Source of the DNA: BJGV01 sp964013575
GTDB taxonomy: Bacteria; Pseudomonadota; Gammaproteobacteria; Burkholderiales; Nitrosomonadaceae
Direction of reading: 5' to 3'
Assembly: GCA_964013575.1 (NCBI GenBank)
Contig: CAXGWP010000002.1
Location: 42,223-106,222, forward strand
Length of the DNA: 64,000 nucleotides
Part shown: piece by piece, positions 1 through 8,178 of the stretch
How the letters are laid out: the number at the start of each line of letters is the position of its first letter
How positions within the stretch are numbered: position 1 is the first letter of the stretch
The notes under the pieces: generated by a model
Database searches by the model: none
What the model saw: only the letters and a program-made list of their open reading frames with translations
What the model was told of the DNA's origin: nothing
Translations under genes and position numbers: made by a program

Positions 1-207
1 GCGGAGAAGCTTCTACGTTCAAAGGGGGCAAAAGAAATTAAAAAGATACGTATTGATTTAGAGCCTGATCAACGTACTGAGATGCTAAAAAAAACAGGGA
101 GAAGAACAGTACCACAAATATATATAGGAGAAACTTATATTGGGGGATATGATGACCTTTCTGCTTTAAATAGAAATGATGGCTTGATAAAATTGTTGGA
201 AGCTTAA
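1..207 (+). CDS. grxC: Glutaredoxin 3, C-terminal part (cut by window edge)
   Basis: The open frame runs in from the left edge and stops at TAA 205-207. The translation contains the glutaredoxin C-terminal pattern: a TVPQIYIG stretch with the conserved cis-proline, followed by a glycine pair and aspartate (YIGGYDDLSAL) that contact glutathione. The N-terminal CPYC-type active site lies outside the window, so I cannot say whether it is mono- or dithiol. Glutaredoxins reduce protein disulfides and glutathione mixed disulfides in the cytoplasm. Location directly before secB is the usual beta/gammaproteobacterial arrangement and supports grxC over other family members. Confidence 0.9.
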   Translation, partial: AEKLLRSKGAKEIKKIRIDLEPDQRTEMLKKTGRRTVPQIYIGETYIGGYDDLSALNRNDGLIKLLEA

Positions 208-304
208 TATCTTTACTTATGATGTGTATAGAAATGAGAATATATAGTAATAATAGTTTTTATTACTCTTATAATATAGTGTAAAAATTGGAATAGGATT
301 AAAA

Positions 305-775
305 ATGGAACAACAACAGCGAATTTTTAATATTGAAAAAATATATGTCAAAGATTTGTCTCTAGAGATACCTGATGCACCGCTAGTTTTTCTTGAACCT
401 GATACTCCAAAAATTGATATGCAAATGCATGTTGATGATAGAAATATTAAAGAGAGCATGCATGAGGTAGTATTAACAGTAACAATCACTGCAAAAATAG
501 AAGATAAGACTTTATTCCTGGTTGAGGTTCAGCAAGCTGGAGTCTTTCAGATAATTAATATTGAAGTAGAAGAGATGCTTCCTATATTAAACATAGTATG
601 TCCTAATGTAATATTTCCATATATACGAGAAACAATATCAGACATAGTCACTCGTGCTGGATTTCCTCCAGTAATTCTTAGCCCTGTTAATTTTGAAGCA
701 CTTTTTAATGAAGGAAAGAAGAAATTTATGGAAAAGAATGGGTCTGGCCAGCCTATTAATAAAACAAAACAATAA
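305..775 (+). CDS. secB: Protein-export chaperone SecB
   Basis: The 156-residue protein has normal SecB length and is recognisable throughout. It carries an acidic early segment (IPDAPLVFLEP) and the central FLVEVQQAGVFQI strand region that binds unfolded preproteins. A conserved block follows, ending in PYIRETISDIVTRAGFPPV. SecB is a cytoplasmic homotetramer that keeps Sec substrates unfolded and hands them to SecA. The start ATG has an AGGA ribosome site at 295-298. It sits between grxC and gpsA, as in many beta- and gammaproteobacteria. The C-terminal tail is polar and lysine-rich, which fits SecA contact. Confidence 0.97.
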   Translation: MEQQQRIFNIEKIYVKDLSLEIPDAPLVFLEPDTPKIDMQMHVDDRNIKESMHEVVLTVTITAKIEDKTLFLVEVQQAGVFQIINIEVEEMLPILNIVCPNVIFPYIRETISDIVTRAGFPPVILSPVNFEALFNEGKKKFMEKNGSGQPINKTKQ

Positions 776-817
776 GACAATTGATTAACAACCAATATTA
801 TAGGAATTATATTGATA

Positions 818-1300
818 ATGGTATATAAAAACCATCTAATAATTTGGATAAAGAATTTACAATTTCGAGTAACATTGTTAGTTGTATTTCTGGGATTGCA
901 TTCACATGCGCTTGCTTCTATAGAATATCTTTCTGTAGCAGATAATCCAGTGATTATGTACAATGCGCCTTCAAAAAAAGCTGATAAATTGTATGTAATT
1001 AGCCGTTATTCTCCTGTAGAGGCAGTTGTTAGGGTTGATGGTTGGGTAAAAGTGCGTGATAGTAGTGGTGCGCTTTCTTGGGTAGAGCAGAAAGTATTAA
1101 GTAGTAAACGATATATAGTAGTTATTGAGCAAAGGGCTCAGATTTATCAATCAGCAGATATTAATTCAAGAATATTATTTCAGGCACAGAAAGATGTTGT
1201 TTTGGAGTGGTTAGAGACTAATTCTAATGGGTGGGTAAAGGTCCGGCATCGTGATGGGCAGTCTGGTTATGTAAAGACTAAACAGATCTGGGGCTCATGA
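818..1300 (+). CDS. Exported SH3-domain protein
   Basis: About 160 residues. The N-terminus has basic and polar residues, then a hydrophobic run (VTLLVVFLGL) ending HSHALA, a plausible Sec signal peptide. Two bacterial SH3-like repeats follow, at about residues 33-90 and 95-158, each ending in a GWVKVR-type motif (DGWVKVRDSSG and NGWVKVRHRDGQSGYV). Such domains usually bind peptidoglycan or mediate envelope contacts; the exact role is unknown. A TTG at 812 in the same frame lies closer to the AGGA at 802-805 (6 bases) and could be the true start. The stop overlaps the gpsA start (ATGA at 1297-1300), so the two are translationally coupled. Confidence 0.85.
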   Translation: MVYKNHLIIWIKNLQFRVTLLVVFLGLHSHALASIEYLSVADNPVIMYNAPSKKADKLYVISRYSPVEAVVRVDGWVKVRDSSGALSWVEQKVLSSKRYIVVIEQRAQIYQSADINSRILFQAQKDVVLEWLETNSNGWVKVRHRDGQSGYVKTKQIWGS

Positions 1301-2301
1301 AAATAGCAATTTTAGGTGCTGGTGCTTGGGGCACTGCCTTGGCTATTAATTTATCAAAAAATTCTAATTCAAGGCATGAAATAGTTCTGTGGACAAAGGA
1401 TTCCAATCACTGTGATGATCTTATACAAGAGCGTGTCAACAGAGAGTTTTTGCCCAATTTCCTAATACCTGATTCTATAAAAATAACTTCTGATCTTAAT
1501 TTTGTGGTTAAAGCTGACCTGGCGCTTATTGTTATTCCTACTGTAGGGTTGCGAGAAACATTACGTGCAATTATTTCATGTGGTAAAGCCATCCCTATAA
1601 TTTGGGGAGGAAAAGGATTTGAAGCTGGATCAGCTAAATTACCCAATCAAATTGCGCAGGAAGAATATGAAGGAGTGGCTCCTTATGGTGTATTGTCTGG
1701 GCCAAGTTTTGCTCATGAAGTTGCTAAAGGGTTACCAGTAGCGCTGACTTTGGCATCGCGTAATAACAAATTTTCAAAGTATATTGCGGCAGAAATACAT
1801 AACTCTAGGTTTAGAGTATATTCAAGTAGCGATATTATTGGTGTTGAAACTTGTGGGGCAATTAAAAATGTAATTACTATTGCTGCTGGTATTTCTGATG
1901 GTATGGGCCTAGGTTCTAATGCTCGTGCCGCTTTGATTACTAGAGGATTAGCTGAAATTAGTAGATTGGGAGTAAAGCTAGGTGGAAAGATAGAAACTTT
2001 TATGGGATTAACAGGTGTGGGTGATTTGATATTGACATGCACAGGAGATTTATCACGTAATAGGAAGGTGGGATTAAGTTTAGCTGCAGGGAAATCACTA
2101 AAAGATACGTTAAAAGAGCTTGGTCATGTTGCAGAAGGAGTTTATACAGCAAGATCTGTATTAAAACTAAGCCAAGAGCTCGGTGTAGATATGCCAATTA
2201 CGCAGGCTGTATGTAGCATACTCGACAATAAAATACCAGCTAAAGAGGCGTTAGAAATCTTATTAAATCGAGAGCAAAAGACGGAAAGTCTTATTTTTTA
2301 A
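1297..2301 (+). CDS. gpsA: Glycerol-3-phosphate dehydrogenase [NAD(P)+]
   Basis: The 334-residue enzyme reduces dihydroxyacetone phosphate to sn-glycerol-3-phosphate, the backbone of phospholipids, in the cytoplasm. The N-terminus has the dinucleotide-binding GAGAWG (residues 7-12). GGKGFE follows near residue 105, then GPSFAHEVAKGLP near 135. The catalytic lysine is in CGAIKNV (Lys190), and the substrate-binding SNARAALITRG lies near 207-216. Length is normal. The start overlaps the stop of the preceding SH3 gene by four bases, and the secB-SH3-gpsA order is typical of betaproteobacteria. Confidence 0.98.
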   Translation: MKIAILGAGAWGTALAINLSKNSNSRHEIVLWTKDSNHCDDLIQERVNREFLPNFLIPDSIKITSDLNFVVKADLALIVIPTVGLRETLRAIISCGKAIPIIWGGKGFEAGSAKLPNQIAQEEYEGVAPYGVLSGPSFAHEVAKGLPVALTLASRNNKFSKYIAAEIHNSRFRVYSSSDIIGVETCGAIKNVITIAAGISDGMGLGSNARAALITRGLAEISRLGVKLGGKIETFMGLTGVGDLILTCTGDLSRNRKVGLSLAAGKSLKDTLKELGHVAEGVYTARSVLKLSQELGVDMPITQAVCSILDNKIPAKEALEILLNREQKTESLIF

Positions 2302-2361
2302 TATGCATAGATATTTATTATATGTGTATCATATACTATATTTTGCTTAATTATTAATCAA

Positions 2362-2425
2362 TTGTCCAATTATATTTAGTAAAAAATTGACAACATTAGA
2401 TTAATCCCCGATGATTTGTCCAATT
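2362..2425 (+). repeat. Inverted and direct repeats of TTGTCCAATT before bioB
   Basis: TTGTCCAATT occurs at 2362-2371 and again at 2416-2425 as a direct repeat, 54 bases start to start. Between them, AATTGACAA at 2385-2393 is a near-exact reverse complement of the first copy (one base missing), giving an inverted repeat with a 13-base spacer. The elements fill the 144-base gap between gpsA and bioB. The third copy ends 20 bases before the bioB start. Function is unknown; an operator or RNA hairpin is possible. It does not resemble the classical BirA operator, as far as I can judge by eye. Confidence 0.5.
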
Positions 2426-2445
2426 TTAGCAATAGTTGATTCAGT

Positions 2446-3459
2446 ATGATTCAACAGCCATTAAGTTATTTAAATAGTATGATAAAAGAACAGTTAGCAC
2501 ACTCCATTAATCAAGAAGAAAATAGTGTATTATCTTGGAGTTCTTCTCAAATTGAAGAACTATTAAATATGGCGTTCAATGACCTAATTTTTCAAGCTCA
2601 GTTAGTTCATAGGGAACATCATGATTTAAATAAGATTCAGCTTTCCACTTTGGTTTCTGTTAAAACTGGTGGTTGTTCTGAAGACTGTGGTTATTGCCCT
2701 CAAGCAGCTCGTTACCATACTGAGGTTGATAATGAAGATATGCTATCGCTTGACAAGGTTGTATCAGCAGCTAAAGAAGCAAAGAATCAGGGTGCTTCTC
2801 GATTCTGTATGGGTGCAGCTTGGCGTGGACCTAAGCAGCGTGACATAACAAAGATTGTTGAAATTATCAATGCAGTAAAGATGCTTGGTTTAGAAACCTG
2901 TGCCACATTAGGAATGTTGAAGCCAGGTCAAGCTGAGCAATTGAGAGATGCAGGTTTAGATTATTATAATCACAATCTTGATACATCTCCAGAATTTTAT
3001 GGAGAGGTTATTACAACTAGAGCTTATAAGGACAGACTTAAAACATTAGATAGTGTACGTACTGCAGGTATGCATGTATGTTGTGGTGGAATTGTTGGTA
3101 TGGGGGAGTCTCGCAATACACGTGCTGGTTTAATTGCTCAATTAGCAAATCTTAAGCCTTATCCAGAATCTGTTCCTATAAATAGATTGGTACAAGTAAA
3201 AGGCACACCATTGCATGGCACAGAAGAGCTAGATTCTTTTGAATTTATACGTACTATTGCAGCAGCTAGAATCACAATGCCTAAGGCTATGGTCAGGCTT
3301 TCGGCTGGGAGGAGTGAGATGTCTGAAGAAATGCAAGCATTATGTTTTCTTGCAGGTGCTAATTCAATTTTTTATGGAGACAAGTTGCTAACTACAGGTA
3401 ATCCAGAGGCTGAGAAAGATAGAATAATGTTCAGAAAATTAGGTCTGCAATCATTGTAG
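2446..3459 (+). CDS. bioB: Biotin synthase (radical SAM)
   Basis: The 337-residue enzyme inserts sulfur into dethiobiotin, the last step of biotin synthesis. The radical-SAM CxxxCxxC is present (Cys77, Cys81, Cys84 in GGCSEDCGYCPQ). Likely ligands of the second [2Fe-2S] cluster are Cys121 (FCMGAAW), Cys152 (ETCATLG) and Cys212 (HVCCGG), with the conserved arginine in VRLSAGR. Length is normal with a slightly long N-terminus. No clear ribosome site precedes the ATG, and repeated TTGTCCAATT elements lie just upstream. It leads the bioB-F-H-C-D run. Confidence 0.98.
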   Translation: MIQQPLSYLNSMIKEQLAHSINQEENSVLSWSSSQIEELLNMAFNDLIFQAQLVHREHHDLNKIQLSTLVSVKTGGCSEDCGYCPQAARYHTEVDNEDMLSLDKVVSAAKEAKNQGASRFCMGAAWRGPKQRDITKIVEIINAVKMLGLETCATLGMLKPGQAEQLRDAGLDYYNHNLDTSPEFYGEVITTRAYKDRLKTLDSVRTAGMHVCCGGIVGMGESRNTRAGLIAQLANLKPYPESVPINRLVQVKGTPLHGTEELDSFEFIRTIAAARITMPKAMVRLSAGRSEMSEEMQALCFLAGANSIFYGDKLLTTGNPEAEKDRIMFRKLGLQSL

Positions 3460-3471
3460 TACCTGGCCAGA

Positions 3472-4620
3472 ATGTATTCGGATGCTACCAGGAAATTAAA
3501 TGTTCGGAAGAATAACGGGTTGTACCGAGATCGTATAATACTAGATGGACCACAAGGAGTTAATGTTTCAGTAGCTGCGAAGGATTATCTTTCGTTTTGT
3601 AGTAATGATTATCTTGGTCTGGCTAATCATCCTGAGTTAATTAAGGTGGCTTGTGAAGGTGCCCATAAGTATGGTTTAGGAGCTGGTGCATCACATATGA
3701 TAATTGGACACCATGTTTCTCATTATAACTTAGAGGAAATGTTAGCAAATTTTACTGGGTTTCCTAGCGCACTATTGTTCTCTACCGGGTATATGGCTAA
3801 TGCAGGAGTAATATCTGCTCTAATTGGACGTGGAGATGAAATATATTCTGATAAGCTCAACCATGCATCTCTTAATGACGCTGCAATTCTTTCTCATGCA
3901 AAATGGATAAGATACCCACATTTTGATTTAGGATTATTAGAAAACCGGCTATCCGTATCTCGGGCTAAACGTAAATTAGTTGTAACTGATGCAGTTTTTA
4001 GTATGGATGGTGATATTGCCCCTGCTGTTGAATTACTAGCACTATGTGAGAAATACAATGCTTGGTTATTACTAGATGATGCTCACGGTTTTGGGGTGAT
4101 TGGGAATAAGGGGAGAGGGATATTATCATATTATAATCTTAGTTCTCCTCGGATTATTTACATGGCAACTCTTGGTAAAGCAGCTGGTGTATTCGGTGCC
4201 TTTATTGCTGGGCAGAAAGTTGTTATAGACACACTTATTCAATATGCCCGTAGTTATATATATACAACAGCTATGCCTCCGTTATTATCTTATGTTTTGC
4301 TAAAAAGTTTAGAGTTGATTAAGGGGGAAGAATGGCGTCGTAAAAAGCTAATACAGTTAATAAAATATTTTAAAAAAAATTTAACGTTATCACGTTGGAG
4401 TTTATTACCTTCTGATACGCCTATACAACCTATAATAATTGGAGATACTAGAGAAGTTATACAGATCAGGAATGAACTTAAGAACAGAAGTATTTTAGTT
4501 CCTGCTGTTCGCCCGCCTACGGTACCAAAGAATTCTTCAAGGATACGAATCTCTTTATCAGCAGCGCATAGTATAAAAGATATTGATTGTTTAATAAAAG
4601 CGTTACAAGAATTAGAATGA
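3472..4620 (+). CDS. bioF: 8-amino-7-oxononanoate synthase
   Basis: The 382-residue PLP enzyme condenses pimeloyl-ACP with L-alanine, the first step of biotin ring assembly. Seen in the sequence are the SNDYLGLANHP entry motif, LDDAHGFG (Asp202-His205 region) stacking on PLP, and the PLP lysine in ATLGKAAGVFGA (Lys236). The C-terminal PAVRPPTVP and RIRISLSAAH motifs are also present. Length is normal, although the N-terminus is somewhat shorter than in some relatives. It starts 12 bases after the bioB stop, consistent with one operon. Confidence 0.97.
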   Translation: MYSDATRKLNVRKNNGLYRDRIILDGPQGVNVSVAAKDYLSFCSNDYLGLANHPELIKVACEGAHKYGLGAGASHMIIGHHVSHYNLEEMLANFTGFPSALLFSTGYMANAGVISALIGRGDEIYSDKLNHASLNDAAILSHAKWIRYPHFDLGLLENRLSVSRAKRKLVVTDAVFSMDGDIAPAVELLALCEKYNAWLLLDDAHGFGVIGNKGRGILSYYNLSSPRIIYMATLGKAAGVFGAFIAGQKVVIDTLIQYARSYIYTTAMPPLLSYVLLKSLELIKGEEWRRKKLIQLIKYFKKNLTLSRWSLLPSDTPIQPIIIGDTREVIQIRNELKNRSILVPAVRPPTVPKNSSRIRISLSAAHSIKDIDCLIKALQELE

Positions 4621-4639
4621 TCTTATTGGTGATAATGCC

Positions 4640-5416
4640 ATGAGAAAAATTCACATTACAACTCAGGGTGAAGGTCCACCTCTTGTTTTATTACATGGTT
4701 GGGGAATGAACTCTAGCATCTGGCAATGCGTTTGTTGCAAATTGGCACGGCATTTTCATTTGCATCTAGTAGATCTTCCAGGGCATGGGTTTAGTTCGAC
4801 ATCTTGGATTCAAGGGCCTGATTATCTAGGCAATATGACTAAAATGATCGGGGACAATTTGCCTGAACATAGCATAATTTGTGGGTGGTCATTAGGTGGA
4901 CAGATAGCTATAAGATTATCATTAGATTTTCCAGACAAAATTGATAAACTTATTCTAGTATCTACAACGCCTAGCTTTATTCAACACAGAGATTGGGTAT
5001 GGGCAATGGAGAGAAATATATTAGAGTTGTTTAAGAAGAATTTTGATACAGATCATATCACCACTTTAAATAGGTTCCTTACTTTACAGGTACAGGGAGA
5101 TATAAATAAAATTTTTTTATTAAGGAAATTAAGAAGATTTATTTCTAATGAAAATAATTTTGATCAGCATGGATTGAAATTAGGATTAAAGATTATATTT
5201 ACAACTGATGTACGTGATAGCATTAAAAATATAAATCATCCTGTCATATTGTTTCATGGTAAGAATGATAATATCGTACCTCTAGAGGCAGCAAGATGGC
5301 TACATGAGAATTTGATAGATTCCAAATTAATTGTTTTACCAAATTGCGGGCATATACCATTTTTGTCTTATACGGATCAATTTTTAAATGGCATATTTGA
5401 GGCAGTTCGTGAATGA
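4640..5416 (+). CDS. bioH: Pimeloyl-ACP methyl ester carboxylesterase
   Basis: The 258-residue alpha/beta hydrolase removes the methyl ester from pimeloyl-ACP, ending the disguised fatty-acid cycle that BioC begins. The catalytic triad is visible: Ser84 in the nucleophile elbow GWSLGG, Asp210 in HGKNDNIVP, and His238 in NCGHIPFLS. The oxyanion motif LLHGWGMN is at about 17-24. The stop overlaps the bioC start (ATGA, 5413-5416), which couples the opposing ester-removing and ester-adding enzymes and supports bioH over other esterases. Confidence 0.95.
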   Translation: MRKIHITTQGEGPPLVLLHGWGMNSSIWQCVCCKLARHFHLHLVDLPGHGFSSTSWIQGPDYLGNMTKMIGDNLPEHSIICGWSLGGQIAIRLSLDFPDKIDKLILVSTTPSFIQHRDWVWAMERNILELFKKNFDTDHITTLNRFLTLQVQGDINKIFLLRKLRRFISNENNFDQHGLKLGLKIIFTTDVRDSIKNINHPVILFHGKNDNIVPLEAARWLHENLIDSKLIVLPNCGHIPFLSYTDQFLNGIFEAVRE

Positions 5417-6309
5417 ATAAAGACCATATTTTAAATAAACGTCAGCTACGTGATTCTTTTGAGCGTGCATCCTCTGGGTATGATGAGGCATCAATGTTAC
5501 AGCGAGAAGTAAGCGATCGAATGTTATCAAGGCTTGATTATATTAAATGTAACCCACTCTCAATTTTAGATGCTGGCAGCGGTACTGGTTACGGAGGGCG
5601 TAAATTATTATGCCGTTACCCAAAGACTAGGATTTTAGCACTTGACTTTGCCTTATCAATGCATTACCAGGCTCGTCCTATAGCTTCTTCTTGGTGGAAA
5701 AATATATTTTCAACCCAAAAGAGTATTACAAATTATGTATGTGGTGACATTGAACAATTACCAATTAAAAGCTCTTCTATTGACCTAGTTTGGTCTAATT
5801 TATCATTACAATGGTGCAATAATATAGAAAATACATTTTCAGAAATGTACCGTGTTTTACAGCCAGAAGGTTTATTTATGTTTAGTACTTTTGGCCCAGA
5901 TACTCTGCATGAATTGCGTCAGGCATTTCTAGGTATGGATAAGAATAACCATGTGAATCATTTTATTGATATGCATGATATTGGTGATATTTTAGTGCAT
6001 AGTGGATTTGATATGCCAGTTATGGATATGGAATATATAACGTTTACTTATGATGATGTAATTAGCGTGATGAGAGAGCTTAAGGCTATGGGAGCACATA
6101 ATGTCTTGCAAAATAGAAAACGAGGATTAACTGGGAAGACTGGATGGGGGAAAGTGTTACATAACTATGAATCTTTTCGAGAAAATGGGAAATTGCCTGT
6201 CACCTTTGAATTAGTTTATGGTCATGCATGGAAATTAGAAGAGAAAAGAAGTGTACGTGATAAAAATATAATAGAATTTGATCCTAAAGCAAGATTAACT
6301 CGTAATTAA
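5413..6309 (+). CDS. bioC: Malonyl-ACP O-methyltransferase
   Basis: The 298-residue SAM-dependent methyltransferase masks the free carboxyl of malonyl-ACP so that fatty acid synthesis can extend it to pimeloyl-ACP. SAM motif I is ILDAGSGTGY (residues 51-60). Downstream motifs include CGDIEQLP and the post-motif FSTFGPDTLHELRQAF, which is highly typical of BioC. Its start lies inside the bioH stop. It follows bioB-F-H and precedes bioD, so the context is unambiguous. Confidence 0.96.
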   Translation: MNKDHILNKRQLRDSFERASSGYDEASMLQREVSDRMLSRLDYIKCNPLSILDAGSGTGYGGRKLLCRYPKTRILALDFALSMHYQARPIASSWWKNIFSTQKSITNYVCGDIEQLPIKSSSIDLVWSNLSLQWCNNIENTFSEMYRVLQPEGLFMFSTFGPDTLHELRQAFLGMDKNNHVNHFIDMHDIGDILVHSGFDMPVMDMEYITFTYDDVISVMRELKAMGAHNVLQNRKRGLTGKTGWGKVLHNYESFRENGKLPVTFELVYGHAWKLEEKRSVRDKNIIEFDPKARLTRN

Positions 6310-6322
6310 TTTATGAGGAAAG

Positions 6323-6346
6323 ATGTCTAACTTATTGGCTAAATAG
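6323..6346 (+). other. Seven-codon mini-ORF with good ribosome site before bioD
   Basis: ATG TCT AAC TTA TTG GCT AAA TAG encodes MSNLLAK. It is preceded by GAGGA at 6315-6319. It ends 6 bases before the bioD ATG at 6353, and bioD itself lacks a clear ribosome site. Coupled translation through this mini-ORF is an inference; it may be chance. Confidence 0.25.
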
Positions 6347-6352
6347 TAAATT

Positions 6353-7018
6353 ATGGTACAAAGTTATTTTGTTACTGGTACAGATACTAGTATCGGGAAG
6401 ACTATAGTCAGCTGTGCTTTATTAAGAGCTTATGCTGAACTTGGAGATTCTGTTATAGGTATGAAGCCAGTTGTAACTGGTTCTGTATGTGGAGAATGGG
6501 CAGACGTTAAAGCAATTGTTGCGGCAAGTTCGGTAGATGCGCCTAGAGAGTGGATTAATCCTTATTCTTTTGCTCCACCAATTGCCCCTCATCTAGCAGC
6601 AAAACAGGCTGGTATAGAAATAGATATTGCTATTATCTCTCAGGCATATTGTAATTTACAGAAAATTGCGGATGTAGTTATTGTTGAAGGAGTAGGAGGA
6701 GTCATGGTTCCTTTAAATAGAAGCAATGATGTTGTAGAAATGGCTTTCTCTTTGAATATTCCATTAATTTTAGTAGTTGGAATGCGTCTTGGGTGCCTCA
6801 ATCATGCATTAATGACAGCAAAAATTGCGCAAGCAGCTGGATTAAGATTAGCTGGCTGGGTAGCTAATCAGATAGTTCCTCAAATGGATTTTTTTGAGGA
6901 GAATCTTAATGTCCTAAAGTCTCGGCTTAATTGCCCGTTATTGGGTGTATTACCATTTGAATTGAATGTTGATATAAATAAGTTTTCAACACTTCTTGAT
7001 ATAGGTCAATTAGAATAA
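6353..7018 (+). CDS. bioD: ATP-dependent dethiobiotin synthetase
   Basis: The 221-residue enzyme closes the ureido ring by carboxylating 7,8-diaminononanoate with CO2 and ATP. The Walker A motif GTDTSIGKT is at residues 9-17. KPVVTGS (substrate lysine region) and the VEGVGGVMVPL stretch, with the conserved Glu and Gly residues, follow. Length is normal. It is the last gene of the biotin cluster. The diaminononanoate-forming aminotransferase BioA is not in this window, so its substrate must come from a gene elsewhere. Confidence 0.97.
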   Translation: MVQSYFVTGTDTSIGKTIVSCALLRAYAELGDSVIGMKPVVTGSVCGEWADVKAIVAASSVDAPREWINPYSFAPPIAPHLAAKQAGIEIDIAIISQAYCNLQKIADVVIVEGVGGVMVPLNRSNDVVEMAFSLNIPLILVVGMRLGCLNHALMTAKIAQAAGLRLAGWVANQIVPQMDFFEENLNVLKSRLNCPLLGVLPFELNVDINKFSTLLDIGQLE

Positions 7019-7120
7019 AGTTATATTGATCCAAATGAAGTGAGAAATTCATTAATCCTATCTGTTATATCTATATGTATTAATAGTTATTAGCTCAATT
7101 TTACTATGTAGAATAGATAT

Positions 7121-8176
7121 TTATGGTTTTGTTAGATGTTTATAAAGTTTCTTCCAGTAAATTGTCCCAATAAATCCTGATCCACAGCTAATAGTTGTTA
7201 AGAAGATTACCTTATAAACATAACTCCGTGCTATTTTTATTTGAGAATTTGAGTTTAATATATTAGGGGATTTTTGTACTAATTTTAGAGTTTCTCCGCC
7301 AAGGAGGATTGGCCACATACAAGCAAGGCGGAGCCTTATCTCAGATTTTGGAATAGCCATCGTATAATTCCAGCCTTGATCCAGATATTTAGCAGCTTTC
7401 TGAATAAGTGTATTTAATACAGGTTGGAAAGAATTCCAAGATTCAGGTTGTAGGATATTATTTGGAGAGATCCCTGCAGTTTTTAGTAAGGATTCTGGAA
7501 TGTAGCAGCGGCCTCTTTCTAAATCTTTAGCTACATCTTTGACAATATTAGTTAGTTGAAGTCCTTTGCCAAAATTGATGCCAATATTACTCATTTTTTC
7601 TACGTCCCACTTCTTTAATGAAGATAAATGGGAGCACATAAGGTTTGTCCAGTATTGCCCCACGCATCCAGCAACATAGTAGGTATAGAGGTTAAGATCT
7701 TCCTGTGTTTTAAGTGAAATTATATCTTGAGCTGTACTATCTTGAAATAATACAAGATCCATTTCCATACCTTTTGTAAGTGTCTCCATAAGATTATTGA
7801 TACGAATGCGATCGGAAATTTCACATTTAAGATATATTTGAAAGCAGTCCTCTAGTTTTTCAAGAAGGATCCGTTCAGCAGGTAATGCTTGATGTGAAAT
7901 TAGGGAGGTTTGAATAGAATGAACTATCTTCATGTCTAATGGATCCAGAGTAAAAAGCTTTTGAAAATTTCTTAGATGAATGATGCGCTCCGATTTCTCA
8001 ATTAAATCTGTATCTGTGATAGTGTCAGCTGCACGGGCAAAAAGGTAGGCAAGCCCAACCTGGGTGCGTACTGATGCTGGTAAAACTGCAAGAGTTAAAT
8101 AAAATGAGCGAGACACTCTAGATAAAAGATCTTCAAGCAGATATGATTTTTTGGAAAAATATGGGCGTACTGACAT
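7121..8176 (-). CDS. Squalene/phytoene synthase family protein
   Basis: The 351-residue trans-isoprenyl diphosphate synthase most resembles squalene synthase, which joins two farnesyl diphosphates head to head. Visible motifs are SRSFYLTL (23-30), the first Asp-rich site ARAADTITD (48-55), and the second, NIVKDVAKDLERGR (Asp214, Asp218). The last 34 residues include a hydrophobic stretch (about 323-341), a plausible membrane anchor as in eukaryotic-type squalene synthases. It starts 2 bases after the metG stop. Whether the product is squalene or hydroxysqualene, and its further fate (hopanoid or carotenoid), cannot be told from this window. Confidence 0.85.
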   Translation of the reverse strand: MSVRPYFSKKSYLLEDLLSRVSRSFYLTLAVLPASVRTQVGLAYLFARAADTITDTDLIEKSERIIHLRNFQKLFTLDPLDMKIVHSIQTSLISHQALPAERILLEKLEDCFQIYLKCEISDRIRINNLMETLTKGMEMDLVLFQDSTAQDIISLKTQEDLNLYTYYVAGCVGQYWTNLMCSHLSSLKKWDVEKMSNIGINFGKGLQLTNIVKDVAKDLERGRCYIPESLLKTAGISPNNILQPESWNSFQPVLNTLIQKAAKYLDQGWNYTMAIPKSEIRLRLACMWPILLGGETLKLVQKSPNILNSNSQIKIARSYVYKVIFLTTISCGSGFIGTIYWKKLYKHLTKP

Positions 8177-8178
8177 TT

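Noticed and set aside
247..266. GTAATAA/TTATTAC inverted repeat after grxC as terminator
   Set aside because: All-AT except one G-C pair and not followed by a T-run; weak in DNA of this composition.
547..963. 138-codon minus-strand frame across the secB and SH3 gene junction
   Set aside because: Overlaps two well-supported genes on the other strand and shows no domain.
2362..2425. TTGTCCAATT copies as a short CRISPR or mobile-element end
   Set aside because: Only three 9-10 base copies, mixed orientation, no uniform spacers and no cas or transposase gene.
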